DNA from: Longimicrobiales bacterium | GTDB taxonomy: Bacteria > Gemmatimonadota > Gemmatimonadetes > Longimicrobiales > Gaopeijiaceae | NCBI GenBank assembly: GCA_028278645.1 | Contig: JANQDZ010000016.1 | Span: forward strand, 1 to 64,000 | Direction of reading: 5' to 3' | DNA length: 64,000 nucleotides | Shown here: one piece after another, positions 27,494 to 39,284 of the stretch | How the letters are laid out: the number at the start of each line of letters is the position of its first letter | Position numbering within the stretch: position 1 is the stretch's first letter | Notes under the pieces: model-generated | The model's input: the letters and a program-made list of their open reading frames with translations, nothing else | Told to the model about the DNA's origin: nothing | Databases searched by the model: none | Position numbers and translations under genes: made by a program

Positions 27494-28789
27494 ATGGCAT
27501 ACCCATATACGCACGAGAAAGAGGTCCGGATCCTCTCCAAACACTTTGGAGAGCCGGAAGCCCGGACGGTCGAGGGGTGGAAGGCCAGGGGTGGATACCA
27601 AACCCTGACCAAAGCCTTCGAGATGGGCCGGGACGCGATCATCAATGAGGTAAAAGCCTCTGGCCTCCGGGGCAGGGGAGGCGCCGGATTCCCGGCAGGC
27701 GTGAAATGGAGTTTCATGCCGAAGGAAAAGACCCGACCTCATTACCTCCTGTGCAACGCCGACGAGTCCGAGCCCGGGACCTTCAAAGACCGAGAGCTGC
27801 TGCGGTGGACACCCCACCAGCTCATCGAGGGGATGATCATCTCGGCTTACGCCATCCAGGCGGAAGAATGCTACGTCTACTGCCGGGGTGAGTTCTTCGA
27901 AACAACCGCGGTCTTGGCAAAAGCGGTGGAAGACGCCTACGAAGCCGGGTACCTCGGGCAAAACATCCTGGGTTCCGGCGTGAACGTGGACATCACTGTC
28001 CACTGCGGTGGCGGCGCCTATATCTGCGGCGAAGAGACCGCCCTCATGAACTCCCTGGAAGGGAGGAGGGGCACCCCGCGGGTGAAACCGCCTTTCCCTG
28101 CCCAAGCCGGATACATGATGATGCCCTCCACCGTGAACAACGTGGAGACTCTTTCGTCGGTTCCGTTCATTATCCAAGAGGGTGCTGATGCTTATCGGGC
28201 CAACGGCACGGAGGAGAGCCCGGGTACGAAGCTCTTTTGCGTGAGCGGCCATGTTCGGCGCCCGGGTAACTACGAGTTGCCTCTCGGCTTCCCTCTCATG
28301 GAACTCATCGAAGACGTCTGCGGCGGAATGAGGGAGGGACGGAAGCTGAAGGGAGTGATTCCGGGTGGCAGTTCGGTCCCCATCCTCAACGCCGAAGAGT
28401 GCGCCGACTGCGAGATGTCGTTTGAAGGAGTGATCGAGGCCGGATCCCAGCTTGGGTGTGCAGCGGTGATCGTCATGGACGACTCCACCGACATGGTGCA
28501 GGCCGTCCGCCGAATGGTGGACTTCTACACTCACGAGTCTTGTGGTCAGTGCACGCCCTGTCGTGAAGGGAGCTCCTGGACCGGCAAAATCCTGAAGCGG
28601 ATCGAAGAGGGCCGCGGAACCGAAGAAGACCTGGACACCCTCATGGAAGTAACCAGTCAGATGGAGGGGACGACCATCTGCGTGCTTTCCGACTCTGTGG
28701 CGGCACCGGTCCAGTCATCCATCCTCAAATACCGTGAGGAATACCTGGCCCGCATCAGGACCGGGGAGAAGGTGGGGGCGGCATCATGA
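27494..28789 (+). CDS. nuoF: NADH-quinone oxidoreductase subunit F
   Basis: A 431-residue NADH-binding subunit with FMN and the N3 cluster. Seen: GLRGRGGAGFPAGVKWSF (NADH/FMN binding), CNADESEPGTFKDRE, GAYICGEETALMNSLEG and ESCGQCTPCREG (Fe-S ligands). It overlaps nuoG as ATGA. Confidence 0.97.
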   Translation: MAYPYTHEKEVRILSKHFGEPEARTVEGWKARGGYQTLTKAFEMGRDAIINEVKASGLRGRGGAGFPAGVKWSFMPKEKTRPHYLLCNADESEPGTFKDRELLRWTPHQLIEGMIISAYAIQAEECYVYCRGEFFETTAVLAKAVEDAYEAGYLGQNILGSGVNVDITVHCGGGAYICGEETALMNSLEGRRGTPRVKPPFPAQAGYMMMPSTVNNVETLSSVPFIIQEGADAYRANGTEESPGTKLFCVSGHVRRPGNYELPLGFPLMELIEDVCGGMREGRKLKGVIPGGSSVPILNAEECADCEMSFEGVIEAGSQLGCAAVIVMDDSTDMVQAVRRMVDFYTHESCGQCTPCREGSSWTGKILKRIEEGRGTEEDLDTLMEVTSQMEGTTICVLSDSVAAPVQSSILKYREEYLARIRTGEKVGAAS

Positions 28790-30381
28790 GCGATCAGCAA
28801 ACTCCGAACACCGTCACCTTCACCCTCGACGGACAGGAGGTCACGGTCCCCAAAGGGACGACCATCCTAAGAGCCGCCGAGTCGATTGGGATCAAAATCC
28901 CGCACTATTGCTTCCATCCAGGCCTTTCATCCCCGGCCATGTGCCGGTTGTGTCTCGTGGAGGTCGAGGGCTGGCCGAGGATGGCTCCGTCCTGCAAGGA
29001 GACCGCTCAGGACGGGATGGTGGTCTTCACCAACAGCGAGTTGGCGCAAAAACAGAGGACCGGGGTCCTCGAGTTCTACCTGGTGAACCACCCCCTCGAC
29101 TGTCCCATCTGCGACCAGTCCGGGGAGTGCGACCTACAGGACTACGTGTTCGAGGAGGGTCGTGAGCACGGCCGCGGGCGTGAGCCCAAGCGCGTCCTGG
29201 GCCGTGACGACTTCGGTGGGGACGTGCTCTTCAACGGTGATCGATGCGTGATGTGCACGCGTTGCGTCCGTTTCATGCGGGAAGTTGCCGAGGACGAGCG
29301 CCTCTGCGTCGTGGAGCGCGGCAACCGAGCGGTAATCGACACGTTCTTCGAGGAGGGCCTGGAAGGTTCACCGTATGCAGGGAACATCATCGACATCTGT
29401 CCCGTCGGTGCTCTCATCTCCAAGGACTTCCTCCACAAAGCCAGGGCCTGGGACTTGGATCGCACGCCGTCGGTCTGCCCCTCGTGCAGCCAGGGGTGCA
29501 ACATCACTCTCCAGGTTCGCGACGATCTGGTCCAACGGCTGAAGCCCAGGGAGAACCTGGAAGTCAACGGCTGGTGGATGTGTGACTTCGGTCGGCATAA
29601 CTACGAGTGGATGAACCGGACCGATCGTACGGAAGTGCCCATGGTCCGCGGGCAGGAGGTCGGATGGGCCGACGCTTTGGGCGACCTCCTGCAGGCGTTG
29701 AAGGATGCCAAAGAGAGCGTAAAGGCGGTGACCTGGGCCCACGCTCCCAACGAGGAGATGGGCCTACTCAGTGGTCTCTTGGCCGAGCTCGGGGGTGGGG
29801 AGGTAGTGTATCGATCCCCACGAACGGAAGGCGAAGTCCCGCTCCCGGGGTTCCCGCTGCTCGCTCGCCGTGAGGACCTGGCGCCCAACGTGAACGGGGC
29901 GGAGATCTTCGGATTTAGAAGGGTGGGGGACAATAACAGCCAGGGCGGCTTGGACGAACTGGCCGGTCACGATGGTGTTCTGATCGTGGTCGGGGACCCC
30001 ATAGAGGACTACGGGGAAGATTTCGGCTCCAAGGCCGAACTCTATGTATACCTGGGAAGCTATCAGTCGAAGACCGCCTCCAACGCCCACTTTGTCCTAC
30101 CGATCACCACTTTCGCCGAACAGGAAGGGACTTACACCAACGTCCAGGGGCGGGTCCAGCGGTTCTGGCCGGGCGTCCGGTCCCCCGCATCTGCACGGCC
30201 TGGGTGGCTCATCCTCGGCGCTCTGGTGGCGGAATTGACCGGAACGGAGGCTCCCGTCAGTGCGGATCAGGCCTTCGCAAAAATCGCCGAGAAGACATCC
30301 GAGTTCGGTGGGATCACATATCGGGATCTGGGACCTCGAGGCGCGGTGGCTGGAAAGCCCGCCGGTGTCTCGGGCGACTAA
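28786..30381 (+). CDS. nuoG: NADH-quinone oxidoreductase subunit G
   Basis: A 531-residue protein. The N-terminal ferredoxin-like part has CRLC with flanking Cys (N1b), DCPICDQSGECDLQD (His/Cys cluster) and CVMCTRCVRF...DICPVGAL (N4/N5). CPSCSQGCN plus a later Cys match the extra N7 cluster seen in E. coli and Thermus. The molybdopterin-type domain after residue 280 is much shorter than in typical NuoG (about 680-900 aa), a compact variant. Confidence 0.94.
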   Translation: MSDQQTPNTVTFTLDGQEVTVPKGTTILRAAESIGIKIPHYCFHPGLSSPAMCRLCLVEVEGWPRMAPSCKETAQDGMVVFTNSELAQKQRTGVLEFYLVNHPLDCPICDQSGECDLQDYVFEEGREHGRGREPKRVLGRDDFGGDVLFNGDRCVMCTRCVRFMREVAEDERLCVVERGNRAVIDTFFEEGLEGSPYAGNIIDICPVGALISKDFLHKARAWDLDRTPSVCPSCSQGCNITLQVRDDLVQRLKPRENLEVNGWWMCDFGRHNYEWMNRTDRTEVPMVRGQEVGWADALGDLLQALKDAKESVKAVTWAHAPNEEMGLLSGLLAELGGGEVVYRSPRTEGEVPLPGFPLLARREDLAPNVNGAEIFGFRRVGDNNSQGGLDELAGHDGVLIVVGDPIEDYGEDFGSKAELYVYLGSYQSKTASNAHFVLPITTFAEQEGTYTNVQGRVQRFWPGVRSPASARPGWLILGALVAELTGTEAPVSADQAFAKIAEKTSEFGGITYRDLGPRGAVAGKPAGVSGD

Positions 30382-30393
30382 GGCAACGAACCC

Positions 30394-31668
30394 ATGAGCG
30401 AACAAACACTGTTCTTGATCGAAAAATCCATCATCGTCCTGGCGGTTTTTGGTGGCGTGATGTTGGTGGTGGCCCTCACCACTCTCGTTGAGCGACGGGT
30501 CGCCGGGTTCATCCAGGACCGTTACGGCCCGAACCGGGTGGGACCCTTCGGGATTCTTCAGCCCGCGGCAGACGGTCTGAAGAACTTCCTGAAAGAGGAG
30601 ACCATGCCGGCTGCGGCGGCCCAGCCCTACTTCTGGCTGGGACCGGTCATCTCTTTGGCTCCGGCCCTGGTGACCTTTGCGGTCGTCCCCTTCGCGGCGC
30701 CCCTTCCCATCGGGGGCCGCGTGGTGGAGATGATCGTGGCCGATGTGCCCATCGGGATTCTGTACATCCTCGCCCTCAGCTCCTTGGGAGTATACGGAGT
30801 GGTGATGGGCGGATGGGCGTCCAATAACAAGTACTCCTTCTTGGGCGGGCTCCGTGCCTCGGCCCAGATGGTCAGTTACGAGGTGGCCTTGGGGCTCGCG
30901 ATCGTAGTTGTCTTGTTGATGGCGGGTAACGTCACCCTCACCGAGATGGTTTGGCAGCAGCAGCAACTGAACTTCTGGTTCGCCTTCCCAATCTCCTTGG
31001 CTTTTATCCTCTTCGTGATATCTGCGTTCGCGGAAACCAATCGAACGCCCTTCGACATGCCCGAGGCCGAATCCGAGCTGGTAGCCGGGTTCCATACCGA
31101 GTACTCGGGGATGAAGTACGCCATGTACCCCATGGGCGAGTATGCCCACCTGGTGACCTCATCGGCCCTCATGGCGACCCTCTTTTTCGGGGGTTGGGAT
31201 ATCCCGTTCTGGACCGGGGATGACGCCTTCCGCTATGGGGACATGTGGATCAGCGGGTTCGCCGCCGACGGTACCCCTATTGAGGCGAGTCTGGCCTGGT
31301 GGAAGACGTTCCTCACGTTCGGGGCCTTTGCGGCAAAGACCTACTTCTTCGTGATCTTCTATATCTGGGTCCGCTGGACGATCCCGAGGTTCCGGTACGA
31401 CCAGATCATGCAGCTGGGCTGGAAGATCATGCTTCCGGTTGCCCTCGCCTACGTGATGGTCGTGGCGGGCACCATCCTGGCGCTGGATCAACTGGGCGTG
31501 GGGTACGGCTTCACGTTCGGCCTGGTCCTCACGGTAGTCAGCGCGATTTGCACAGGTCTATTCCTGCTGGTGCTCGATCGGGGACGGAACCTCTCGGGTG
31601 CCCACTCGAAGGCCCAAAAGCGGTTTGCATCGGAGAGAAAGGCCCTGACGGCCGACTCCGGAGATTGA
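30394..31668 (+). CDS. nuoH: NADH-quinone oxidoreductase subunit H
   Basis: A 424-residue membrane subunit lining the quinone tunnel, with about eight hydrophobic segments. Seen: ERRVAGFIQDRYGPNRVGP, LRASAQMVSYEVALG and SAFAETNRTPFDMPEAESEL, FHTEYSGMKYAMYPMGEY. The C-terminal 25 residues are polar. An unusual polar loop around residues 275-295 lies between two membrane segments. Confidence 0.96.
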   Translation: MSEQTLFLIEKSIIVLAVFGGVMLVVALTTLVERRVAGFIQDRYGPNRVGPFGILQPAADGLKNFLKEETMPAAAAQPYFWLGPVISLAPALVTFAVVPFAAPLPIGGRVVEMIVADVPIGILYILALSSLGVYGVVMGGWASNNKYSFLGGLRASAQMVSYEVALGLAIVVVLLMAGNVTLTEMVWQQQQLNFWFAFPISLAFILFVISAFAETNRTPFDMPEAESELVAGFHTEYSGMKYAMYPMGEYAHLVTSSALMATLFFGGWDIPFWTGDDAFRYGDMWISGFAADGTPIEASLAWWKTFLTFGAFAAKTYFFVIFYIWVRWTIPRFRYDQIMQLGWKIMLPVALAYVMVVAGTILALDQLGVGYGFTFGLVLTVVSAICTGLFLLVLDRGRNLSGAHSKAQKRFASERKALTADSGD

Positions 31669-31690
31669 ACTCAAGAGAGACGAGACTGAG

Positions 31691-32191
31691 ATGCCACCAA
31701 CCGTAAAGGTCATGCGACGCCCGGAGGGAGTGAGGACGTCGTTCCTGCGTGCCACCCTGAAAGGGATGGCCCTGACCTTCAAACATATGGTGAATCCCAA
31801 CAAGATCACCGTCCAGTATCCTGAAGAGAGGATGGAGATCACTCCCAGGTGGCGGGGAACGCATCGGATGGAGACCCACGCCGACGGCCGGCCGAAGTGC
31901 GTGGCCTGCGGCCTGTGCCCCACCGTCTGCCCCTCGAACTGCATCCGTCTGGTGGGAGGCGAAGACGATCAGGGGAACCGGTATCCCATCGTCTACGAGA
32001 TCGATGAGTTCCGCTGCATCTTCTGCGGGATGTGCCAGGAGGTTTGCCCCGTAGAGGCGATTCATGTCGGGGTCCACTACGAGAACGCTGAATATACCCG
32101 AGACCGGTTCGTCTACGACCTGGACCGGCTCATGGAACAGGATCACCCCACGTCACTCCTTTGGGATCCGTCGGATCCCAAATCGGAATGA
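31691..32191 (+). CDS. nuoI: NADH-quinone oxidoreductase subunit I
   Basis: A 166-residue subunit with two [4Fe-4S] clusters (N6a, N6b): CVACGLCPTVCPSNCI and CIFCGMCQEVCPVEAI. It links the NADH arm to NuoB. The N-terminal amphipathic LKGMALTFKHM region is typical. Confidence 0.96.
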   Translation: MPPTVKVMRRPEGVRTSFLRATLKGMALTFKHMVNPNKITVQYPEERMEITPRWRGTHRMETHADGRPKCVACGLCPTVCPSNCIRLVGGEDDQGNRYPIVYEIDEFRCIFCGMCQEVCPVEAIHVGVHYENAEYTRDRFVYDLDRLMEQDHPTSLLWDPSDPKSE

Positions 32192-32204
32192 GGGGGGAGA
32201 CTCA

Positions 32205-32756
32205 ATGGACACTATCTTCGAATTCCTCTTCAGCCGGGACTTTCTTTTCTACGTCTTCAGCGGGGTGACCATCGGTAGCGCCCTGGCCATGGTGACGAGG
32301 AAGAACCCGGTTGCGAGCCTCCTGTTCATGGTGGCTACGCTGGCGTCCCTGGCCGGCATCTACGTGCTCTTCGAGGCCCATTTCCTGGCCGCGATCCAGA
32401 TCATCGTTTATGCCGGCGCCATCATGGTCCTATTCCTGTTCGTGATCATGCTCCTGAACCTGGGGCATGACTACCAGAAGGACCTGAAGGGGGGAGCCTG
32501 GGCCATCTTTGCCTTCGTCGTGGCCGGGGCCATGGCCGGAGTGCTGGCGAGACAGTACGGCGGGATCGAAGCCCTCCCCATCTACCGGGACGCCCATGGG
32601 CCCCAGGTCATCGATGCCCTGCTGGCCGAACAAGGTGCTGTCGGGGTTATGGCCCACCCGCTCTTCACGGACTATGTGCTTGCCTTCGAACTGACGGGCA
32701 TCCTCCTCCTCGTTGCGATAGTCGGGGCCTTGGCTCTGGCAAAAAGGAGGGTGTGA
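32205..32756 (+). CDS. nuoJ: NADH-quinone oxidoreductase subunit J
   Basis: A 183-residue membrane subunit with five hydrophobic segments. Seen: NPVASLLFMVATLASLAGIY and QIIVYAGAIMVLFLFVIML with the conserved pi-bulge region. ATG 32205 has GGGGGGAG upstream; longer in-frame starts overlap nuoI and are rejected. Confidence 0.95.
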   Translation: MDTIFEFLFSRDFLFYVFSGVTIGSALAMVTRKNPVASLLFMVATLASLAGIYVLFEAHFLAAIQIIVYAGAIMVLFLFVIMLLNLGHDYQKDLKGGAWAIFAFVVAGAMAGVLARQYGGIEALPIYRDAHGPQVIDALLAEQGAVGVMAHPLFTDYVLAFELTGILLLVAIVGALALAKRRV

Positions 32757-32762
32757 CGAGCC

Positions 32763-33068
32763 ATGCTTACTGGACTGCTTACCGAAGCCCTCGTTGTCAG
32801 CGCTTTCCTCTTTGTGGTTGGGACCTTCGGCGTTCTGGTCCGCCGGAATGCCATCATCATGTTCCTCTGCATCGAGCTCCAGCTGAACGCTGTGAATCTG
32901 TCCTTCGTGGCCCTCTCCAGGGCCCTCGGGATCGAAGGGCAGCTGTACGTGTTTTTTGTCATGACCGTGGCCGCAGCCGAAGCGGCCGTTGGGCTGGCCA
33001 TCATCATCTCCATCTTCCGGCACTACGAGACGGTCAACGTGAACAACTTCAACCTCTTGAAGTGGTAG
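32763..33068 (+). CDS. nuoK: NADH-quinone oxidoreductase subunit K
   Basis: A 101-residue, three-helix antiporter-like small subunit (MrpC-type). Seen: [13 protein letters not shown] with the conserved membrane Glu and [14 protein letters not shown] with a second one. Length is exactly typical. Confidence 0.96.
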   Translation: MLTGLLTEALVVSAFLFVVGTFGVLVRRNAIIMFLCIELQLNAVNLSFVALSRALGIEGQLYVFFVMTVAAAEAAVGLAIIISIFRHYETVNVNNFNLLKW

Positions 33069-33072
33069 GGGC

Positions 33073-35265
<2,193 letters not shown>

Positions 35266-35278
35266 AGGGAAGACACGA

Positions 35279-36895
35279 ATGCTCTCTCTTCTTGAGTCCA
35301 TCGGATACGGCGACTGGATCCTCCACGCGCTCCTGTGGCTTCCCCTGGTGGGGATGGCCCTGGTGCTCATGGGTCCTGCAGCCCGGGCAAAGCACCTCGC
35401 CTTCGGCTGGAGCCTGATCCTTCTGGTACTGAGCCTCGGCCTTTGGTGGGCCTTCGAGTCCGGGGTCGGAACGTTCCAATTCGAAAGCTCCACTCCCTGG
35501 ATCTCCAGTTGGGGAGTGAGCTACGCGGTAGCCCTTGATGGGATCAGCCTTTTTATGGTGATCCTCACCACGTTCACTACGTCGGTGGCTATTCTCGGAT
35601 CGTTCAACTACATCAAAAAGTACGAGAAGGCTTTTTACGCCCTTATGCTCCTTATGGAGACGGGCGTTATCGGCGTCTTCATCTCCATCGATCTCTTCCT
35701 GTTCTACGTGTTTTGGGAGATCACCCTCATCCCGATGTACTTCATCATTGGGGTGTGGGGAGGAGCCAGGAGGATTTACTCGGCAGTGAAGTTCTTCCTC
35801 TTCACTGCGTTTGGGTCCCTCCTCATGCTGGTGGCGCTGCTCTATCTATACTTCGCGGCTGGCGGCGATTCCTTCGCATACGCCGATCTTCTGAACGCGC
35901 CCCTGAACCTCCAGGAACAGCTTTGGCTCTTTGCCGCGTTCTGTCTGGCCTTCTCCATCAAGGTGCCTGTCTTCCCGTTCCATACCTGGCTGCCCGACGC
36001 CCACGTGGAGGCACCAACGCCGGGTTCGGTGGTTCTGGCGGCAGTGCTCCTGAAGATGGGGACCTACGGGTTCCTCAGGTTCCTGCTCCCGTTCTTCCCG
36101 GCTGCCGCACAACACGAGACGGTGATCACCGTCATGATGATCCTTGGAATTATCGGGATCATCTATACCGCTTGGGTGGCTGCGGTCCAGCCTGACGCCA
36201 AGAAGCTGGTCGCCTATACCTCCGTTGCCCACATGGGCTTTGTCGTTCTCGGAGTCTTCGCCCTCACGGTGAACGGACTCCAGGGTGGACTTATCGTGAT
36301 GATCTCCCACGGGATCTCCACGGGGGCCCTGTTCCTTCTGTTGGGCATGATGTACGAGAGGCGCCACACCCGGATGATCGCCGACTTCGGCGGCATCGGC
36401 AGAGTGACGCCCTGGTTCGCCACCGCCTTCATGATTACCGCCTTGGCTTCCATCGGTCTTCCCGGGACCAGCGGATTCGTCGGGGAGTTCCTGGCTCTTC
36501 TGGGGACGTTCCAAGCCCGACCCATCATGGGTGTGATAGCTGGGACCGGAGTCATCTTCGCCGCCTACTACATGCTTCCCATGGTCCAGAAGGTGTTCTT
36601 CAACGCCCTGGATAAGAAGGAGAACCAGGAGATGCCCGATCTCTCCAGGCGGGAGTTGGTCATCCTGGCTCCCATGGTGGCACTGATGATCTGGATCGGT
36701 GTGCAGCCCAGCGTTTTCCTGGAGCGCATGGAGCCCAGCGTCCGGAACGTTCTCGAGTATGTGAATGACAGCGGCCTTCAGGCTCAGCCTGGCCAGAGCG
36801 CGGAGGCCTCGGTGACTTTTTCGAGCACAGTCCCTCTGGATGGTGAGGGAGAGGCGGACGAAGCCGCTCCTATCCACACCGGAGATGAGGAATAA
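35279..36895 (+). CDS. nuoM: NADH-quinone oxidoreductase subunit M
   Basis: A 538-residue antiporter-like subunit. Seen: FWEITLIPMYFIIGVWGG, KVPVFPFHTWLPDAHVEAP, PDAKKLVAYTSVAHMGFV and SHGISTGALFLL. The C-terminal tail past residue 490 is acidic and variable. Confidence 0.96.
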   Translation: MLSLLESIGYGDWILHALLWLPLVGMALVLMGPAARAKHLAFGWSLILLVLSLGLWWAFESGVGTFQFESSTPWISSWGVSYAVALDGISLFMVILTTFTTSVAILGSFNYIKKYEKAFYALMLLMETGVIGVFISIDLFLFYVFWEITLIPMYFIIGVWGGARRIYSAVKFFLFTAFGSLLMLVALLYLYFAAGGDSFAYADLLNAPLNLQEQLWLFAAFCLAFSIKVPVFPFHTWLPDAHVEAPTPGSVVLAAVLLKMGTYGFLRFLLPFFPAAAQHETVITVMMILGIIGIIYTAWVAAVQPDAKKLVAYTSVAHMGFVVLGVFALTVNGLQGGLIVMISHGISTGALFLLLGMMYERRHTRMIADFGGIGRVTPWFATAFMITALASIGLPGTSGFVGEFLALLGTFQARPIMGVIAGTGVIFAAYYMLPMVQKVFFNALDKKENQEMPDLSRRELVILAPMVALMIWIGVQPSVFLERMEPSVRNVLEYVNDSGLQAQPGQSAEASVTFSSTVPLDGEGEADEAAPIHTGDEE

Positions 36896-36901
36896 GCTCC
36901 C

Positions 36902-38416
36902 ATGGAACTCGATTTCTCTTCACAAGCCCACTACTTCCTGGCACTCCTGCCGGAGATCGTCCTGACCGTTTTTGGGATGATCGTTCTGGTAACCGGCGTT
37001 TGGAATAAGGAAGGGGAGGGTAAGGCGGGATCCGAAAGCCTTGGTGCTTGGGCCCTGGTGGGGATCGTCATCGCGGCTGGAGCCAACGGTTGGCTTTACG
37101 GCGTGACCCAGACAGGTGGGGAGGGGATGGTGGTCATCGACCGGTTCCGCCTCTTCGCCAATTGGATTTTCCTATTGGCTGGAGCCCTCTGTGTCCTGAT
37201 TTCCCTGGCCTACATTACCCGCCAGCGAATCCAGGCCGGTGAGGTTTATGCCCTGATGCTTTTCGCCGTAGTGGGAATGATGGTGATGGCCGGGACTGAG
37301 AATCTCATCGTGTTGTTCCTGGGCCTGGAGGTGATGTCGATCTCCATCTACGCCCTGGCGGCGATAAACCGGAGAGACAGGAAATCGGCGGAGGCGGGCC
37401 TCAAATACTTCCTGCTCGGAGCCTTCTCGACCGGGTTCTTCCTCTATGGGATTGCCCTTACCTATGGCGCCACTGGCACCACGGATATCGAAGGAATCTC
37501 CCAGGCCATTCGGACCGGCTCGGCTGCGGGGCCGCTGCTGGCTTTCGGGATCGCATTCCTTGCTATCGGATTCGGGTTTAAGGTGGCCGCGGTTCCGTTC
37601 CATATGTGGACTCCCGACGTCTACGAGGGTGCCCCGGCCCCGGTGACGGCCTTCATGGCCACCGGAGTGAAAGCCGCCGCCTTCCTTGCGTTCCTCCGAG
37701 TCTTCATGGTGGCCTTCCCCCAGGTCCCGGACGATTGGTTCCCGATCTTCTGGTGGCTCGCAGCCATCACAATGGTGGCGGCGAACCTCATCGCATTGGT
37801 CCAATCCAACGTGAAACGTATGCTGGCCTACTCCAGCATCGCTCACGGCGGGTACCTCATCGTGGGGGTGGTGGCGGCCAATCAGATGGCCTCTGGGGCT
37901 ATGCTCTTTTACCTCCTGATCTACACCCTGATGAACATCGGGGCTTTCGCTGTCGTCATCAGCGTCGCATACCAGGGTGAAGATCGGCTCCAGATCGAAG
38001 ATTACGCCGGATTTGGCTGGCAACAGCCGCTCTTAGGGGTGTTTCTGACGGTCTTTTTGCTCTCTTTGGCCGGTTTTCCCGGAACTGGCGGGTTTATCGG
38101 GAAGATTTTCCTCCTTCAGGGGGCTCTGGATGCAGAACTTTGGACTCTAGCCATCGTTTTGGTCCTCGCCACGCTTGTTTCCTACTGGTACTACCTCCGG
38201 GTGGCCTGGTACATGTGGATGCGCGAGGCTTCGGCACCGGATGCTCACGCTTCGGTTTTCACACCGCTCTCCATGCGGGTGGCACTCTTCGGGGCAGCCG
38301 GCTTGATCCTCTTCCTGGGAATCTTCCCCAGCGCCTTCGGCTTCCTGGACTTCGTGCAGTCGAGTGTTGACTCACTGTTCGGCGCGGCTGCCGCGGTGGT
38401 GCAGGTGGCGCCGTAG
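36902..38416 (+). CDS. nuoN: NADH-quinone oxidoreductase subunit N
   Basis: A 504-residue antiporter-like subunit and last gene of the nuo operon. Seen: LFLGLEVMSISIYALAA, AEAGLKYFLLGAFSTGFFLYG, AVPFHMWTPDVYEGAPAPVT and NVKRMLAYSSIAHGGYL. Seventy bases after its stop begins the operon terminator, then the integron. Confidence 0.96.
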   Translation: MELDFSSQAHYFLALLPEIVLTVFGMIVLVTGVWNKEGEGKAGSESLGAWALVGIVIAAGANGWLYGVTQTGGEGMVVIDRFRLFANWIFLLAGALCVLISLAYITRQRIQAGEVYALMLFAVVGMMVMAGTENLIVLFLGLEVMSISIYALAAINRRDRKSAEAGLKYFLLGAFSTGFFLYGIALTYGATGTTDIEGISQAIRTGSAAGPLLAFGIAFLAIGFGFKVAAVPFHMWTPDVYEGAPAPVTAFMATGVKAAAFLAFLRVFMVAFPQVPDDWFPIFWWLAAITMVAANLIALVQSNVKRMLAYSSIAHGGYLIVGVVAANQMASGAMLFYLLIYTLMNIGAFAVVISVAYQGEDRLQIEDYAGFGWQQPLLGVFLTVFLLSLAGFPGTGGFIGKIFLLQGALDAELWTLAIVLVLATLVSYWYYLRVAWYMWMREASAPDAHASVFTPLSMRVALFGAAGLILFLGIFPSAFGFLDFVQSSVDSLFGAAAAVVQVAP

Positions 38417-38437
38417 AGTAAGGCGCCGCCTCGGGCC

Positions 38438-38473
38438 GGTCCGATACGGGTCGTGGGTCCGATACGGGCCGTG
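38438..38473 (+). repeat. 18-bp tandem direct repeat after nuoN
   Basis: GGTCCGATACGGGTCGTG (38438-38455) is followed directly by GGTCCGATACGGGCCGTG (38456-38473), 17 of 18 identical. It lies between nuoN and the terminator, at the housekeeping/integron junction. Confidence 0.85.
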
Positions 38474-38489
38474 CCCAGAAGAAGGGAAG

Positions 38490-38522
38490 GGCACCCTCCG
38501 AAACAGGGGGTGTCTTTTTTTT
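38490..38522 (+). terminator. nuo operon terminator
   Basis: CACCCTC (38492-38498) pairs with GGGGGTG (38506-38512, one G-T pair), followed by TCTTTTTTTT. Confidence 0.8.
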
Positions 38523-38524
38523 GT

Positions 38525-39284
38525 CCCCGCCCGTCGGCCTCCTCGGTTCTGTCTACCCCTCCATCTCCGGAGCCTGCTGGATCAGGACCACTCCTTCTCC
38601 TACGTGAACCAGGCCCTGAGCGCCATCAAGTTCGTTCATCGGCAGGTGCTTGGATGTGAATCGCCGGTAGCCCGCCTCCCGCGGCCTCGAAGGGGGGCTC
38701 ACCTCCCAACCGTTCTTGGGCGGGGAGAAGTGAAGAACCTCCTGGCCGAGCTCCGAAAACCTAAGCACCAGGCTGTAGTCCTGGTCCTTTACTCATCCGG
38801 GCTTCGGGTGGGGGAAGCCCTTCGCCTGAGAGTAAAGGATATCGATTCGGAGAGGGGCCTAATCCACGTTCGCGACGGGAAGGGGAGGAAGGACCGCGTC
38901 GTCATGCTGGCCCAGGTCACCTTGGACGAGCTCCGTGAGTACGTAGGGATTGAGCGACCCTACCATTGGCTCTTCCCAAGCGAAAAACGCCGGGATCGGC
39001 ACATGCACCCCCGGACCGTCCAGCGAGCCGTGGCAATGGCCGCCCGGGCTGCAGGGATCAAGAAAAAGGTCACCCCTCATACCATGCGCCATTCTTTCGC
39101 CACTCACCTCCTGGAGGAAGGGATGGATCTGCGCTACATCCAAAAGCTCCTTGGGCACAAAAAGAGCACCACCACCGAGATCTACACCCACGTCGCCGAC
39201 CGGGACCTGGCAAGGATCCGGAGTCCCGCCGACACTCTGCTGGGTCCTCCCCTGTCCAGCCCTGAGGAGTCAGACCAGGACTAG
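38525..39284 (+). pseudogene. Tyrosine recombinase, integron-integrase-like, 5'-truncated
   Basis: Homology starts near 38565 (HLRSLLDQDHSFSYVNQAL, the end of the SAM-like core-binding domain) and runs to the stop at 39284. The catalytic domain is intact: Arg in SGLRVGEAL, Lys in DGKGRKDR, His and Arg in PHTMRHSFATHLL, His in LLGHKK and Tyr in TEIYTHV. LRVKDIDSERG, GKGRKDR and the RSPAD ending resemble IntI, but the extra IntI segment between the LFPS and TVQRA regions is not visible, so a Xer-like origin is possible. The frame continues open upstream through the nuo terminator into nuoN without homology and no good start codon is present, hence truncation. It reads toward the array, not away from it. 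Confidence 0.75.
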
